From assembly GCA_022316685.1 (NCBI GenBank), contig JAKJHU010000842.1, positions 50,185-114,184 of the forward strand: a stretch of 64,000 bases of DNA, read 5' to 3'. The notes below the pieces were generated by a model. The model saw only the letters and a list, made by a program, of their open reading frames with translations. It did no database searches and was not told the origin of the DNA. Positions 22,366 to 34,394 of this stretch are shown here, one piece after another. The position numbers and the translations under genes are program-made. The stretch comes from Progne subis subis (lineage: Eukaryota > Chordata > Aves > Passeriformes > Hirundinidae). Positions within the stretch are counted from its first letter, which is position 1, and each line of letters opens with the position of its first letter.

Positions 22366-25300
22366 GGAGTTCTGTGCTAAGGAGAGTGGAAACTGAGAAG
22401 AGGGAACAAGAGCTCTGGGAGGGATTGAAGGGCAGGTTCAGAGATGGGGAATCAATTTGACCAAGCAGAGAGCAGCTGGAGAAAGAAAAAAATCATACCA
22501 AGGACACCTGGGGACCTCCAGACTGGGAACAGAAAGAAAAGAATTTCCCTCCTAGGGCTGGGCTGAGGTGCAACACATACCCCAGAAAGAGTCTGGGACA
22601 GCCCAAGGCTTTGTTTGCCCAGGCAGAGGCAGGCAGGACACAGAGCTGTCAGCAAAGGAAGGGGCCAGCGAGGTGGGGCAGCCGGGGGATGACGACAGCC
22701 TGCAGGGACAGAGGCGCAGGGCATGGACACCGTAGGACAGCCTGGGCTGGAGAGGGCACAGGGATGGGCAGCAGCTGAAAGGCCCTGACACAGCCAACTC
22801 CTGCAGCACTTGGGCCATGGCTGCTGGCCCTGGGCCTGAGCCATGAGCAGGAGACAAGTGACCCTGGCAGGCCTGGGGCCTCATTGCCTCCTTGTCCCTG
22901 CTCAGCAGCCTGGCAGGGGCCGCCCCATGGTGCTGCCCTTGGCATTGCACATCCCCACATCCCAGTGTCCTGGGAAGAGCCCTGAGCACTGAGGGAGGGA
23001 CAGGATCTGCCTTGGCAGGGGCTGGGGCTCAGGCCTTTGGTCTTTGCATTCCTGAAACACATGCAGGTTTGCTCAGCATCAGAGACACCTTTGCCTTGTT
23101 TGTCCCCACCTGTCATCACTGCCTGCAGTGTTCTACTCTAACTGGAACCTGGGGACACTTTCAGAGTCGTGTCCCTCAGTGGGGCCCATTAAAACTTGAA
23201 GAAACTTCAGTGTTTCATCCTCATTTAAAGTTCTTGAAAAGTTTTTTGAACAGTCTCAGGGAATGGGTCTGATGTAAACAACACCAAAAGCCCCAAGAAG
23301 CTCATTAAAGTCCTGATGCTGTGTCTGTACTGATGAGCTGGGCTGGGCTCCTGGCACAGAGGCAGGTCCTTGCAATCAAGAAGAGCTTCAAAAAGACATT
23401 TCTCCTGAGAAGCAGCTCCTCTCCCAGCCCAGCAGGGCTGAGGGCACAGCCTGCAGATACATGAGAGCAGTGAAGCAGAGGCTTAATGAAAATGGAAGGA
23501 CAATTCTGAGATGATTCAAAGAGAAATGTTCACACCTTTTGAAACTTCTTCATGGAGAAATCTTCACCACTCCTGACACAGTAAGTCTCTGGCTGCAGGG
23601 ATCTCCTCAAGCTGACCCAGGACAGGACTGACATGACTGTAAGGATGGCTCTGCTGCCCTTTCTGCTTTGGGGGAGGATGTGCTCCAGAGCGGGGCTGCC
23701 CTGGGCACCGTCAGAGGGACAGGGCAGGACGGCTCCTGCTGCCAGGGACGGCTGCAGGGGCTGAAGCTGGGGCTGCAGCCAGGGGTGCCCAGGGCTGTCG
23801 TGCAGAGCAGCTCCTGCAGCCCTGAGGGCTCTTGGCCAGGCCAGGGCATCTGCCACCTGCCAGGGACAGCTCTCAGCCTGCCTGGGAGCTCCCCATGGAT
23901 GGTGGAGGGGAGCTGTGGGAGCAAGGAGTGACTCTTGCCCGGGCAGGTCCTGCTGCTGTGGAGAGGGTGCTGTATGGATCAGGGCTGCTCAGAGCTCCAG
24001 CTCATGCCCAGGTCATTTTTGAGGGGACTTTTCATGAGCTCATTCAGGACAGGAGTTGCTCTCAGCTTCCCCTGGCTCAGCTTGGTAGGAATGGAAACTC
24101 ATCTGTGCAGAGCAGAACAGGGACTGAGGCTTTTAAAACATGACACAATTTCCCTGGGACCCTCAGCAAGTGCCTCCAGCTCCCCAGCCTCCAAATCCAT
24201 CCAGCATCCCCTTTCCATGGTGCCCAGGCCTGGGGGAGCTGTTCTTTAATCCCTGCAGCCCCGAGCAGCTGCAGGGCAGAGCTGGCCCAGGGGCTGGGCT
24301 GGGCTCTGGCAGCACTGGCAGGGAAGGAGCCCGGGGCCACAGGAACAGCTCGGGCTGGGACAGCTCCAGCAGCAGAGGCGTGGGCAGGGAGGGAGGGAGG
24401 CAGTGCTGAGGGAAGCCCTGCTGCAGGGGAGATGTGGCACCTGCCGGCCCTGCCCTGCAGGGCACACACTGCCCTGAGCAGCACAGCTCTTGTGTCCCCT
24501 CGCAGCCAGCACAGCCCTCAGCCTGGGGGCTCGGGGCCCTCAGTCCCCTCCTGGGCTGGCAGAGCAGCCCCAGAGATGAAGGGCATCTCTCCTGCCATGT
24601 GCCCATTCCCTGCTGACCAGGGCCTGAGGGCCACTGTCCTGCACTGCTGCTGCCTGCCAGGGGCTGTGCAGGGCTGGGCAGGGAAAGGCTTTTCCTCAGG
24701 CCCAGCTCTCTCTCTCCTTGCCTTGCCCAGGTGCTCCTGGCATTGCTGATGGGCTCTCTGGGAATGGCAGTTCCAGCTGCAGGCTCAGGCCCAGCCCTTG
24801 GCCTCCTCCTGTGCAGGCTGAGCACAGCAATGGGGTGTCCCAGCTCCCTCTGCCCCAGGGAGCTCTGGGCAGGGCAGGCTGGGAATGAGCAGACTCTCCC
24901 TGACTTTGGGAAACGCAGGAGCCACTTTGTGTGCCAGGGATCCCTCTGCTCTCAGCACTGTCTCCAGGCTTTCCAGGGTAACACGGGAGTGGAGCTCAGA
25001 AAGGTGCAAGTCCATGGCAGCTGGGAACAGGAGAGAGGGACAGAGCAGCTCCCCTCAGTCTGCACTAAGGCTTAGACAATTCTCCTGCCTCACGGTACTC
25101 TCTGTACTCCCCGGGTGCAGCAGAATCTGTTGTTCTGCCTCCTGCAATCCCCATCCCTTCACCCTGGCAGCTCCTGTGCCTTAGGGGCAGATTCTTTGTC
25201 CAAGTTCAAACACCAGGACTGGCCCCTGCCCTCACTGTTCCCCTGCACTGACTGGGGGTCAGGGCTGACTCCCTGGTGTGCTGCAGGACCAGATCTGGCT

Positions 25301-25496
25301 CCTCACTGAATATTGGCCAGCAGTAATCAGTGCTACAGCAACCAATATTAATGAAGTTCTGCTAGACCTAGACAAAGGGGTGGTATTTAGTGGCAGGGAA
25401 TGGTCTGTGAGAAAGGGCTTTGACTCTTCGATGAGAAATCTCCTGTCAAACTTCACTATCTTTCCTCCTACAGGTTGAAACAACCAGACATAGCAA

Positions 25497-26429
25497 ATGT
25501 CCAACAGCAGCTCCATCAGCCACTTCCTCCTGCTGCCATTGGCACACACGCGGCAGCTGCAGCTCCTGCACTTCTGCCTCTTCCTGGCCATCTCCCTGGC
25601 TGCCCTCCTGGCCAACGGCCTCATCATCAGCGCCGTAGCCTGCAGCCACCTCCTGCACACGCCCATGTTCTTCTTCCTGCTCAACCTGGCCCTCACTGAC
25701 CTGGGCTCCATCCTCACCACTGTCCCCAAAGCCATGCACAATTCCCTCTGGGACACCAGGAACATTTCCCACGAAGGATGTGCTGCTCAGATGTTTCTGT
25801 TTGTATTTTTCATTTCAGCAGAGGTTTCCCTCCTGACCATCATGTGCTACGACCGCTACGTGTCCATCTGCAAACCCCTGCACTACGGGACCCTCCTGGA
25901 CAGCAGAGCTTGTGCCCACATGGCAGCAGCTGCCTGGGCCAGTGGCTTTCTCTACGCTCTGCTGCACACAGCCAATACATTTTCTCTGCCCCTGTGCCAG
26001 GGCAATGCCCTGGGCCAGTTCTTCTGTGAAATCCCACACATCCTCAAGCTCTCCTGCTCACACTCCAAACTCAGGGAGCTTTGGATTACTGTGGTTGGTA
26101 CCATTTTAGCTTCTGGCTGTTTTGTGTTCATTGTTTTCTCATATGTGCAGATCTTCAGGGCCGTGCTGAGGATCCCCTCTGAGCAGGGACGGCACAAAGC
26201 CTTTTTCACCTGCCTCCCTCACCTGGCCGTGGTCTCCCTGTTCCTCAGCACTGGCATAGTTGCCTACCTGAAGCCCCCCTCCATCTCCTCCCCATCCCTG
26301 GACCTGGCCCTGTCAGTTCTGTACTCAGTGGTGCCTCCAGCCCTGAACCCCCTCATCTACAGCCTGAGGAACCAGGAGCTCAAGGCTGCAGTGTGGACAC
26401 TGATCACTGGGCAATTTCTGAAACATTAA
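25497..26429 (+). CDS. Olfactory receptor, OR14-like (right-arm copy)
   Basis: This 310-residue single-exon odorant receptor differs at 19 positions from the left-arm copy (about 94% identity). It has the N3 sequon, HTPMFFFLLNLALTDL (TM2), Cys95/Cys177, KAFFTCLPHL (TM6) and NPLIYSLRNQELK (TM7). The TM3 end reads CYDRYVSICKPLHY, keeping the acidic residue the left copy has lost, so this copy looks more canonical. The upstream sequence tttcctcctacag at about 25,462 resembles a 5' UTR intron acceptor, 25 bases or so before the ATG, as in other OR genes. A run ending in aataaaag lies just downstream (about 26,459). No stop or frameshift; G-protein-coupled odour detection is inferred from family. 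Confidence 0.95.
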   Translation: MSNSSSISHFLLLPLAHTRQLQLLHFCLFLAISLAALLANGLIISAVACSHLLHTPMFFFLLNLALTDLGSILTTVPKAMHNSLWDTRNISHEGCAAQMFLFVFFISAEVSLLTIMCYDRYVSICKPLHYGTLLDSRACAHMAAAAWASGFLYALLHTANTFSLPLCQGNALGQFFCEIPHILKLSCSHSKLRELWITVVGTILASGCFVFIVFSYVQIFRAVLRIPSEQGRHKAFFTCLPHLAVVSLFLSTGIVAYLKPPSISSPSLDLALSVLYSVVPPALNPLIYSLRNQELKAAVWTLITGQFLKH

Positions 26430-27371
26430 ACTGCTGTCCAATTTCTGCAAATCACTTGTAATAAAAGTCATCTTTGATAGAACTTGTACATTTGGTTGTT
26501 GAGTTTTTATTCTTTTTTTTTTAGTTTTCGATGGTGTTCACAAATCAAGGCCATAGTTTTTCTTCTTTCCACCTTTACTGTGGCCCCACACTGTGTCAAT
26601 AGGAAGCTATGCTCTCAGTAGCTATAAATGAGCTAAAGGATCTCCCAGCAGAGATTTCTCAATAGGTCCCCCTTTGTTCCCCTCTCTGGAGCTGCAGCAG
26701 CAATGTCTGTGTGCAGAGCTGGGGCAGATCAGTGCTGGCACAGCAGCTGTGCCCAGCAGCAGCAGCACTTGGTGTTGCCAGTGCTGCTCCCGTGGCCCTG
26801 CCCCGCTGCCCTCCTGGCCCTGGTGCTGCTGTAGGGCCTGAGTGCTCTCGGGGCCGGGCACAGTGCTGGGGGTGGCAGTGCCGGGGCTGCAGCAGGGACA
26901 GGCCATGGGCACTGCTGGGGCAGCGCTGACACCTCAGGGCAGGGCCTGGGGGCTCCAGGCTCCTTGCCCAGGCTCTCTCCAGAACACGGCCAGGCCAATG
27001 CTCAGCACAGAAAAGCCCCGTGAGCAGCCCCAGGGTGGCCGTGGGCAGGCTGGGGGCAAACAGCATCACACCATGGGAACGTCCCTTGGGGAGCAGGATC
27101 ATCCTACAAGTGCTGCAGGAATTGTCTGCAGGCTCCTGCAGTGCCTCGGGCTGTTCCCTTGCCAGAGGCACCACAGGCCAGGGGGGCACATCTGGGCTGC
27201 TGTGTCTGGCTGTGGGGCTCCCTGTTCTGGGCAGTGAGGAGGGGCTGCAGAGGCTCTGCAGGACTGACAGGATGGGCTTTGGGGCTATGAGGAGAAGCTG
27301 AGGGACCTGGGCTGCTGGACCTTGTGAAGAGGAGGCCCAGGGCTCATCCTGCAACTGCTCCAAGGGTGCTT

Positions 27372-29130
27372 TCAGAGAATCACAGAATTGACCAGGTGTA
27401 AAAATACCTTGGAGATCATCAAGCCCAACCTGTGCCCTGATACCACCTTGTGTCCCCTGAGCCTCCTCTTCTCCAGGATAAACAACCCCAGCTCCCTCAG
27501 CCGCTCCTCTCAGGGCTCGTGTTCCAGAGACCTCACCAGCCTTGTTTCCCTTCTCTGGACATGTTCCAGCCCCTCCATGTCCTTCCTAAATTGGAGGCAC
27601 AGAACTGCACACACCACTCGAGGTGCTGCCTCACCAGTGCTGAGTACAGGGGAAGAGTCACTGCCCTGCTCCTGCTGGCCACACCATTCCTGATCCAGGC
27701 CAGGTGCCATTGGCCTTCTTGGCCACCTGGGCACACTGCTGGCTCATGTCCAGCCTGCTGTCCATCAGTGCCCCAGATCCCTTTCTGCCTGGACACTCTC
27801 CAGCCACTCTGTCCCCAGCCTGTAGCACTGCAGGGGTTGTTGTGGCCAAAGTGCAGGACCTGGTCCTTGGTCTCGTTAAACCTCCCACTGTTGGATTTGG
27901 GCCCTGGATCCAGCCTTTCCAGGTCCCTGTGCAGAGCCCTCCTACCCTCCAGCAGATCCACACTCACACCCAGCTTGGTGTCATCTGCAAATTTGCTGAT
28001 GGTGGACTCAGTCCCCTCATCCAGATCATCAATGCAGACATTGAAATCCACTCTGGCTGGGTCTGATCCCTCGGCCATCCTGTGGGTGCCCTGTGATGGC
28101 TCTCCAGGTGATCTGTTCCATAACTTTGCTGGGCACTGAGGTCAGGCTGACAGGCCTGGCGTTCCCCAGATCCTCCTTCCAGTCCTTCTCGGGGATGGGC
28201 TCACATTGGCACCTCCAGTCCTCTGGCACCTCCCTGCTGAGCCAGGACTGATGAGAAATGATGGAGAGCAGCTTGGTGAGCTCATCCACCAGTTGCCTCA
28301 TCCCCCTAGGATGGATCTCATCAGGTCCCAGAGACACCTGTGAGCGTCTGAGGGGCTCAGCAGGTCACCAGCTGCTTCCTCCTGGATTCCAGGGGGGCTG
28401 TTCTGCTCCCTGTGCCCATCTACCAGCTCAGGAGAACACGTGTCATGAGGAAAACCTGTCTGATTGTTGAAAACTGAGACGAACAAGGTGTTAAGCAGCT
28501 CAGCCTTTTCCTTATCTCTAGTTACTATATTCCTCACAGCATTCAATAAAAACTAAAGGTTCTTCTTATCCCACATTTTGCTATAAATTTCTTTGTGGAA
28601 ACATTTTAATTTTTCAGAAAACTGGCCAGGTTAAATTTTAACTGATCTTTCACCTCTCTTATTTTCTTTCCCCATGACCTAACAACATCCTTAAACATTT
28701 CCTGATTTGCCTGACCTGTCAGAGGTGTTGCAGCTATTTTTTTTTTTTCCCCCTTGAGTTCCCACAAAAGTACCATGGACTGCCAGGCCAGTGATTTTCC
28801 TCACTGGCTCAGCTTTTGGCACACCAGGACAGGATGCTCCTCTCCCCTCAAGATTCCTTTCTTGAAGTGTGTCCATCCTTCCTGGACTCTCCTGTTTTTA
28901 AGGGCTGTTTCCCTTATAAAAATCAGTACCTGATTCGGTACTCCCCAAATCTGCATCCTAGAGAGGCCAAAGTCTGCCCTCCATAATTTCAGTGTAGATG
29001 TTTTGTTGATGCCTTTCCTTCTTTCCCAGAATTCTGGAAAGTTGATTATTTCATGGTCACTGCACCCCGGGCAGCCTCAGTCCATCACACCTCCCACCAG
29101 CCCTTCTCTGTTTGTGAACAGCATCAGACA
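27372..29130 (-). mobile_element. CR1 LINE relic (right arm)
   Basis: This is the mirror of the left-arm CR1. On the minus strand it shows GPDEIHPRGM, RPVSLTSVPSKVMEQI and FADDTKLGVS in broken frames, and the CR1 3' tail at 27,372-27,390. It shares its structure and truncation with the left copy. Confidence 0.9.
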
Positions 29131-29604
29131 GAGCTTTCCTTGGCAGTGGGAGTGTTACCACAAATTTGGTAAAATAAAATGCTCCTTAGCACCAATGTAG
29201 CATTTAGAAGCAGCGTTGTTTATTTGGCTGGATGCACGGGGGAACAGCTCCTCCCAATGCCGTGCATGCTGAGTGCAGGAAAGTTTCTGTTTATATTCTC
29301 TATTTTGCATTCATATTCATTGATGGTTCTGAACTAAACATACACACAATTATCATTTCCATGGAATCATTTACGTATTTCCCTTCCCTATTTCCATGAA
29401 CACTTCTGTCCTGGGGGTCTCTCTGGTGGTCCCTGGTGCTCACAGACCCCTGTGTTCCAGTCAGCCTGGCTGAGCTGGCAGGACACTGAAGCTGGTGAAT
29501 TTCCAGGCCCCTTCTTACACAATGGGCATTGTGTGGTTCCCATGGGCCAGTGGTTTTGGAGAATGAGCATTGTGTTAGCTCACCAGGTGTAGACCATTTA
29601 TCAT

Positions 29605-29815
29605 CTGGTAACATGAGGTCACAGAGTGGGCTATGACATCCCTGAAGAGGCTATGTGAGGTCATTGAGCAGCTAGGATATCATAGGCCATCTCTGTGACA
29701 TCACAGAGCCATCTGTGACATCACAGGGCAGAGGTATGACATAATAGACCTGGCTGTGATGTTACTGGGTGGCTGTGTGACATCACAGGGGGGCTGTGTG
29801 ATGTCACTGTGTTGA
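29605..29815 (+). repeat. TGACATCA-containing tandem repeat, long allele (right arm)
   Basis: Units of about 30 bp carry tgacatca or tgatgtca cores. The array is about 100 bp longer than its left-arm counterpart, with extra units between about 29,690 and 29,800. The neighbouring C run (cccccccccc) mirrors the left-arm G run. Confidence 0.75.
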
Positions 29816-31439
29816 TCATTCCACCCCAGCCCCCCCCCCCATGAAGTCCAATGCAGTTCATGCTGAACGGGGTCCCCTGTTCCACGGAATCCCCATGGTC
29901 CATCTGGAGCCACAGCCTCCACCAAAGGATGTTCCACAGGATCAACCCTAGAGCCTGACACGGGGACAAGGGGCTGGGCTGTGTGACCAGGGCATCAAGG
30001 ACGTGCATGATCCAGGTCACTGTGAACTGGCTTGGGTTCCCCAGGGCAGGAAAGATGTCTGGCAGCTGCAGCAGGGTTAGGGAACGGCCCCAAGGTGGGG
30101 CTGGAGCCCTTTGGCTGTGAGCAGAGGCTGAGGGAGCTGGGCTTGTCCAGCCCAGAGCAGGGAAGGCTGAGGGGCTCCTCATGCCAGCCTGGCAGTGCCA
30201 CCGAGGAGGTGATGGAGAACACAGAGCCAGGCTCTTCACCGGGGGCCTGGTGGGAGACAAGAGACAATCATATAGGGTGAAAGAGGGGAGCTTCAGCCAG
30301 GACAGGAGGAAACCTTTGTTCCCATGGGCTCAGCCAGATGCTGAGATGCTGCCATCTCCCTGTCCTTTGGGATTTTCCAATCCAGACCAAATCAAGCCTT
30401 GAACCACTTGGTCTGGCCCAGTTTCTGACAGCTTGGGCTGCTGACTTGCTGAGGTCCTTTCAAATTCAGCTCTCTAATGATCCTGGGACAGTGCTGGGCC
30501 CTGTTTTACACTGGAGCACAGCAGATGGGACAGGAGCCCTGCAGGGCTGTACAGGACCTGCAGCTTGCGAGGTGCATGAGCACATCTTCACTAGCTGGGT
30601 CATTTGAGCACTCTTAATAAACATTAAAGTTTTCCGACCAGGAGAGACCAGGAATTTCCTGGAATTGTATGATGGCAGGAGAAGGAATCCTGATCATCCC
30701 CTCCATTTGTGTCACTGGCTGGATTTCTGTTTTTCATGGAGCTGTTCCTTCCCTTGGATTTGTTGGCTGGCAATAAATGAACATCCCTCTGTGTCTCAGG
30801 CAGCTCCTTCTGCAAGGAAAGCAGGTGGGAGTTGGTGCCAAGGAGCTGAAAGCTGCTGGTGCAGCCTGAAGAGGAGGAAGCTAGGATTGGCAAAAGGCTG
30901 TTCTGAGTCCCTGGGGCTGGATGAGGGAAATGGTGGGGTGGGGGTACGGGAAAAGTAATTGTCAGCCATGAAGGGTCATATTGGTTTTCATTTCTATTCA
31001 GAGTGCACGAGGAGTTTCTGATCATCAATATCAATTGGAGATTGCTGATATCAATCTATAAACAGGAAAACAAAACTAAACAGGACAAAAAATTTCCCTG
31101 CATTTTTCAAAGACATAGTGTATTCTCTTTGAACATACTTCAATTATCTGCCTAAGTAACCACATAAGAATTGAAGACTTGAAATTAAATTATTCCCAGG
31201 GGCTTGTCTTGTTTAGGGTGTTTTGAAATACTAATGAGCCTTTGGCACTGAATTCCTGAACTGAAGAACTAAGACTGAGCAAGCCTCTGGAGAACTAAAA
31301 TTCATCAGGGAACCTCCAAGCTGCTGAGTATCCATGCCTCAGCAGAGCAGAGGAATCTATTCTAAGTAGATTCTAATAGATTTCTCAGCAGAGCAATCTA
31401 TTTAAATTGACTACATTCCAGGGGTTTCCACCTGCTAAA

Positions 31440-31800
31440 GGACTATAAGCTCACGTGCAGGCACAGGGGCTCCATGCTGGCATCTGAGGGGTCTCTGGGC
31501 TCCTGAGGATCTGTTTGGTCACACTCATTCACAGGGGTTCCATGGTGACATCCCAGGGGTCCTTAATCTTCCTAAGGGTCATGAGGTGACAGACAGTCAC
31601 AGGGCTGCACAGTGACAACAGAGGTGTCTCTGTGCTGCCAAGGAGCCAATTTGTCCCAGGCAGTGGCAGGAGTCCAGTGGTGACATCCCTGTGCTCCTAA
31701 AGAACACAGACACTCACAGGGCTCCATGGTGACATCCCAGGAGTCTCCAGGCTGCCAAAGAGCCGGGATGTCACAGACCCTCACAGGGGTTCCTACCATG
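31440..31800 (-). repeat. ~73-bp tandem repeat (right arm)
   Basis: Mirror of 5,270-5,640. The unit contains ggtgacatcccaggggtc and cacagggctccatggtgac words. No coding content. Confidence 0.75.
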
Positions 31801-33050
31801 GGCAGAGTCGAAGCTTCCAGCAAAATTTATTAAACAAGCTCCTGTGGGTCACAAGGTGCAGAAAGGACCCCCAACACCCCAATCATACCCCCAAGCTCCC
31901 CAAACCAGGCTTTACAAACTCTTTCTGTGAGAGGATCCTGGGACTTACTGGATCCAATCCCAGCCCCAGACTTTGTTAAAGATTTCTGTGTAAAGGATTA
32001 TACAGGTGGAATTGAACCTTTGTACAACTTCGTCCCACAACAATAAGGATGGAAAACCAAAAGCATTTGTGTACATATAGATATGACTGATTATGATCAT
32101 GGTTAGACAGAAAGGTCCTTAATCAGAATTACCTACTCCATAGGGTAGGAGCTATACACACCGATTTTAATATAGTGCTCTAGGAAGCAATTTTGAAGCA
32201 ATTGTATTAAAGAAAAAACTGTTATTAAGTAGAGATGGGTGTCTCTCCCTCAGACCAATGATCCTGGCAAATCTCTTTACCTCAGCCTCAGGCAGTGACC
32301 TTGAGGGTGTCTCCACTCCAGGGAGGAATCTCCTTAACCCACCAAGAAGGGAACTGTCAGGAGATGCTGCAGTTAAAATTTGGGGCAGGGCCCTTCTAGT
32401 CTGAAATGCTGCCCTGTCAGTCAGATGTGGCCAGGCTGTGCCAGCTCAGCAGCTCTGCAGAAGCTCTCAGTGGTGTCACTTGGTTGTTCCTTTATCTGGG
32501 AATTTTTCCAGCTCTGCCACAGCTTCAGCTCCCTCTCAGGATGTTGAACTTGGGGATGGAGGAGTCAGGCTGCTTTCAGCATTATTCACCCCAAAAGAAG
32601 CATGACCCCCCCTTCTTCATTTCCCACTGGGGGCTCTGCAAACAGAGCCTTGTGGGGGTTGTTTGAGCCCATTGCAGGCAGAGCCTCCTGCTCCAGCAGG
32701 AACTGCCTTTCCTGTGCCATGGCCAGGCCAGGTCCCGCTGCAGGAAAAGCCCCAGGCCAGCCCCAACACAGTGAAGGCCTCGGGCACAAGTGCAGAGTGC
32801 TGGGAGCTGTGCCAGGAGAGCCTGGGACACCAAAGGCACCTTGGCAGCAGCAGCTCCCTGCAGGCCATGGCCAGAAGCCTCCCTTGGCAACCCGGCCTGG
32901 TGGCCACCACTGCAGAGCTGCTGGGGCAGGGGCTGATTTCTGCCTGGGCTCTGCCCCAGCCCACAGAGTGTGAGCTCAGCCCTGACTCGGGCACAGCCCT
33001 TGTGCCTGGGCCCTGCAAAGCCTAAAGGTCACCTGTGCCACCCTGGTGCC

Positions 33051-33176
33051 CATCCCTGGATCTGACACTGTCACTTCTGTACTCGCTGGTGCCTCCAACA
33101 CTGAACCCCCTCATCTAGAGCCTGAGGAACCAGGAGCGTGAGGATGGCCTGAGGAATATGACCACTCTGTGCTTTT
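33051..33176 (+). pseudogene. Olfactory receptor pseudogene, C-terminal fragment (right arm)
   Basis: The fragment encodes the TM7 region with a stop codon in place of Tyr in NPLIY, then SLRNQE, as in the left-arm mirror copy. It lacks the rest of the receptor. Confidence 0.8.
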
Positions 33177-33756
33177 CAGAAAAAATCAAGTGCGTCTTTG
33201 TTTCTGCATAGCATTCAGAATGGCACTTATTCCAACCCCAGACTGCTTTGTGCCATGTGTCTTTTTTGTTATTCTATTTGTGTATCCTTTTTTTTTTTCT
33301 TCTTTTTTTTTACTTTTGACAATGTTTTCTCAATATTGTTACATCAGTATCTACCATGCTTGTGATAAACAGTGACAGTAAGGAGCCATCATCACTATGC
33401 ATTTATGTAAAATAAAGTGTCCTGCTCTGCCCTGTGTGTCCAGGATGTTTCCTCAGCCCCTCTCTGTCTCTGCAGGGGCAGTGCCTGTGAGCAGAGGTGG
33501 AGGGAAGAGACTCCCAGCACAGCAGCACAGCCAGGGACAATGGCCCTGGCTCTTCCCACATCTGCTCTTCCCAACTCCAGCCTCTCCTTCCCAGCCCTGC
33601 TGTGGCTGTCAGGCCCGAGTGCTCTGGCAGCTTGGTCACTGTGCTGCTGCGTGTCCGTGCTGTGCCCCACAGGCAGGGACAGGCCATGGGCACTGCTGGG
33701 ACACAGCTGGGCTCCAGCACAGCAGCTGCAGCAGCAAAGGGATCTCCTGAGGGCAG

Positions 33757-34368
33757 TGTTATAAATAAATTCTATTCAAATAATCTATGTTTTAGTTACT
33801 TAATTGTTAAGTAATTCCATTAAGATTGTTAATGCTAGCTCTGTATAAAGAATTTGCCTTATTCCTGTTTAATACTGATTTATCACCTTATTTACCTTGT
33901 TTGTTAATTAAGAATTCACCTTATTACCTGTATCTCTGCTCCCATTTGCCGGATAGTGTCTGAATATGCAAATAAAAGAACGCTGGAATTCTGGGAACAA
34001 CTCAAGAACAAGAGACTCTGAAAAGCAGGGAACCAAAGTAAAATCCAGGACTGTAGTTGCATTTTAGACTTAGTGCAAGAAATACGGGGGTCCGCCGAAG
34101 CAGCTTCATTTTAGTCGCTGTGACCTGAGAAGGAGTCCCCCATCGCTGGATGACCCCTGATCAGCGATTCAAAACGGACTCCCCGGCAAGGGAAAAAGCC
34201 CGTGAGGGGGGGTGGGAGTCCCCAGCTTTGCTGTGAAGCGAAGCTGTGTGTACCTCCTCCTCCATGTTGCCAAGGGAGCAAGCAAGCTCTACCCCAAGGC
34301 CAAGCTGATAATAAAGAAACATACAAAACCAGCAAGTCTCTGACTCTCTTATATTTTTTTCCAGAACA
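33757..34368 (+). repeat. ERV 5' LTR
   Basis: Starts tgttataaataaa and ends ccagaaca. It contains an octamer atgcaaat (33,966-33,973) next to an A/T-rich aaataaaaga stretch, a plausible promoter core, and a polyadenylation signal aataaa at 34,310-34,315. It matches 41,482-42,090 and, inverted, 48,105-48,704. Confidence 0.95.
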
Positions 34369-34374
34369 ATTTTT

Positions 34375-34394
34375 TGGGGGCTCGTCCACGGGAT
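34375..34394 (+). promoter_or_regulatory. Primer binding site, tRNA-Pro type
   Basis: The sequence tgggggctcgtcc then acgggat lies 6 nt after the LTR. It matches the complement of the tRNA-Pro 3' end used by many gamma-type retroviruses, with two extra bases before gggat. Confidence 0.8.

Larger units (their letters stand above)
22598..33756 (-). repeat. Inverted repeat, right arm (~11.1 kb)
   Basis: This arm is the reverse complement of 3,296-14,419. The inner edge is at 'cccaaggctttgtttg' (22,598). The outer match ends at 'gggatctcctgagggcag' (33,739-33,756), immediately followed by the tg of a retroviral LTR. Contents mirror the left arm: triplicated segment copy 3 (22,598-23,250), OR gene, CR1, TGATGTCA repeats, 73-bp repeats and OR pseudogene tail. 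Confidence 0.92.
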
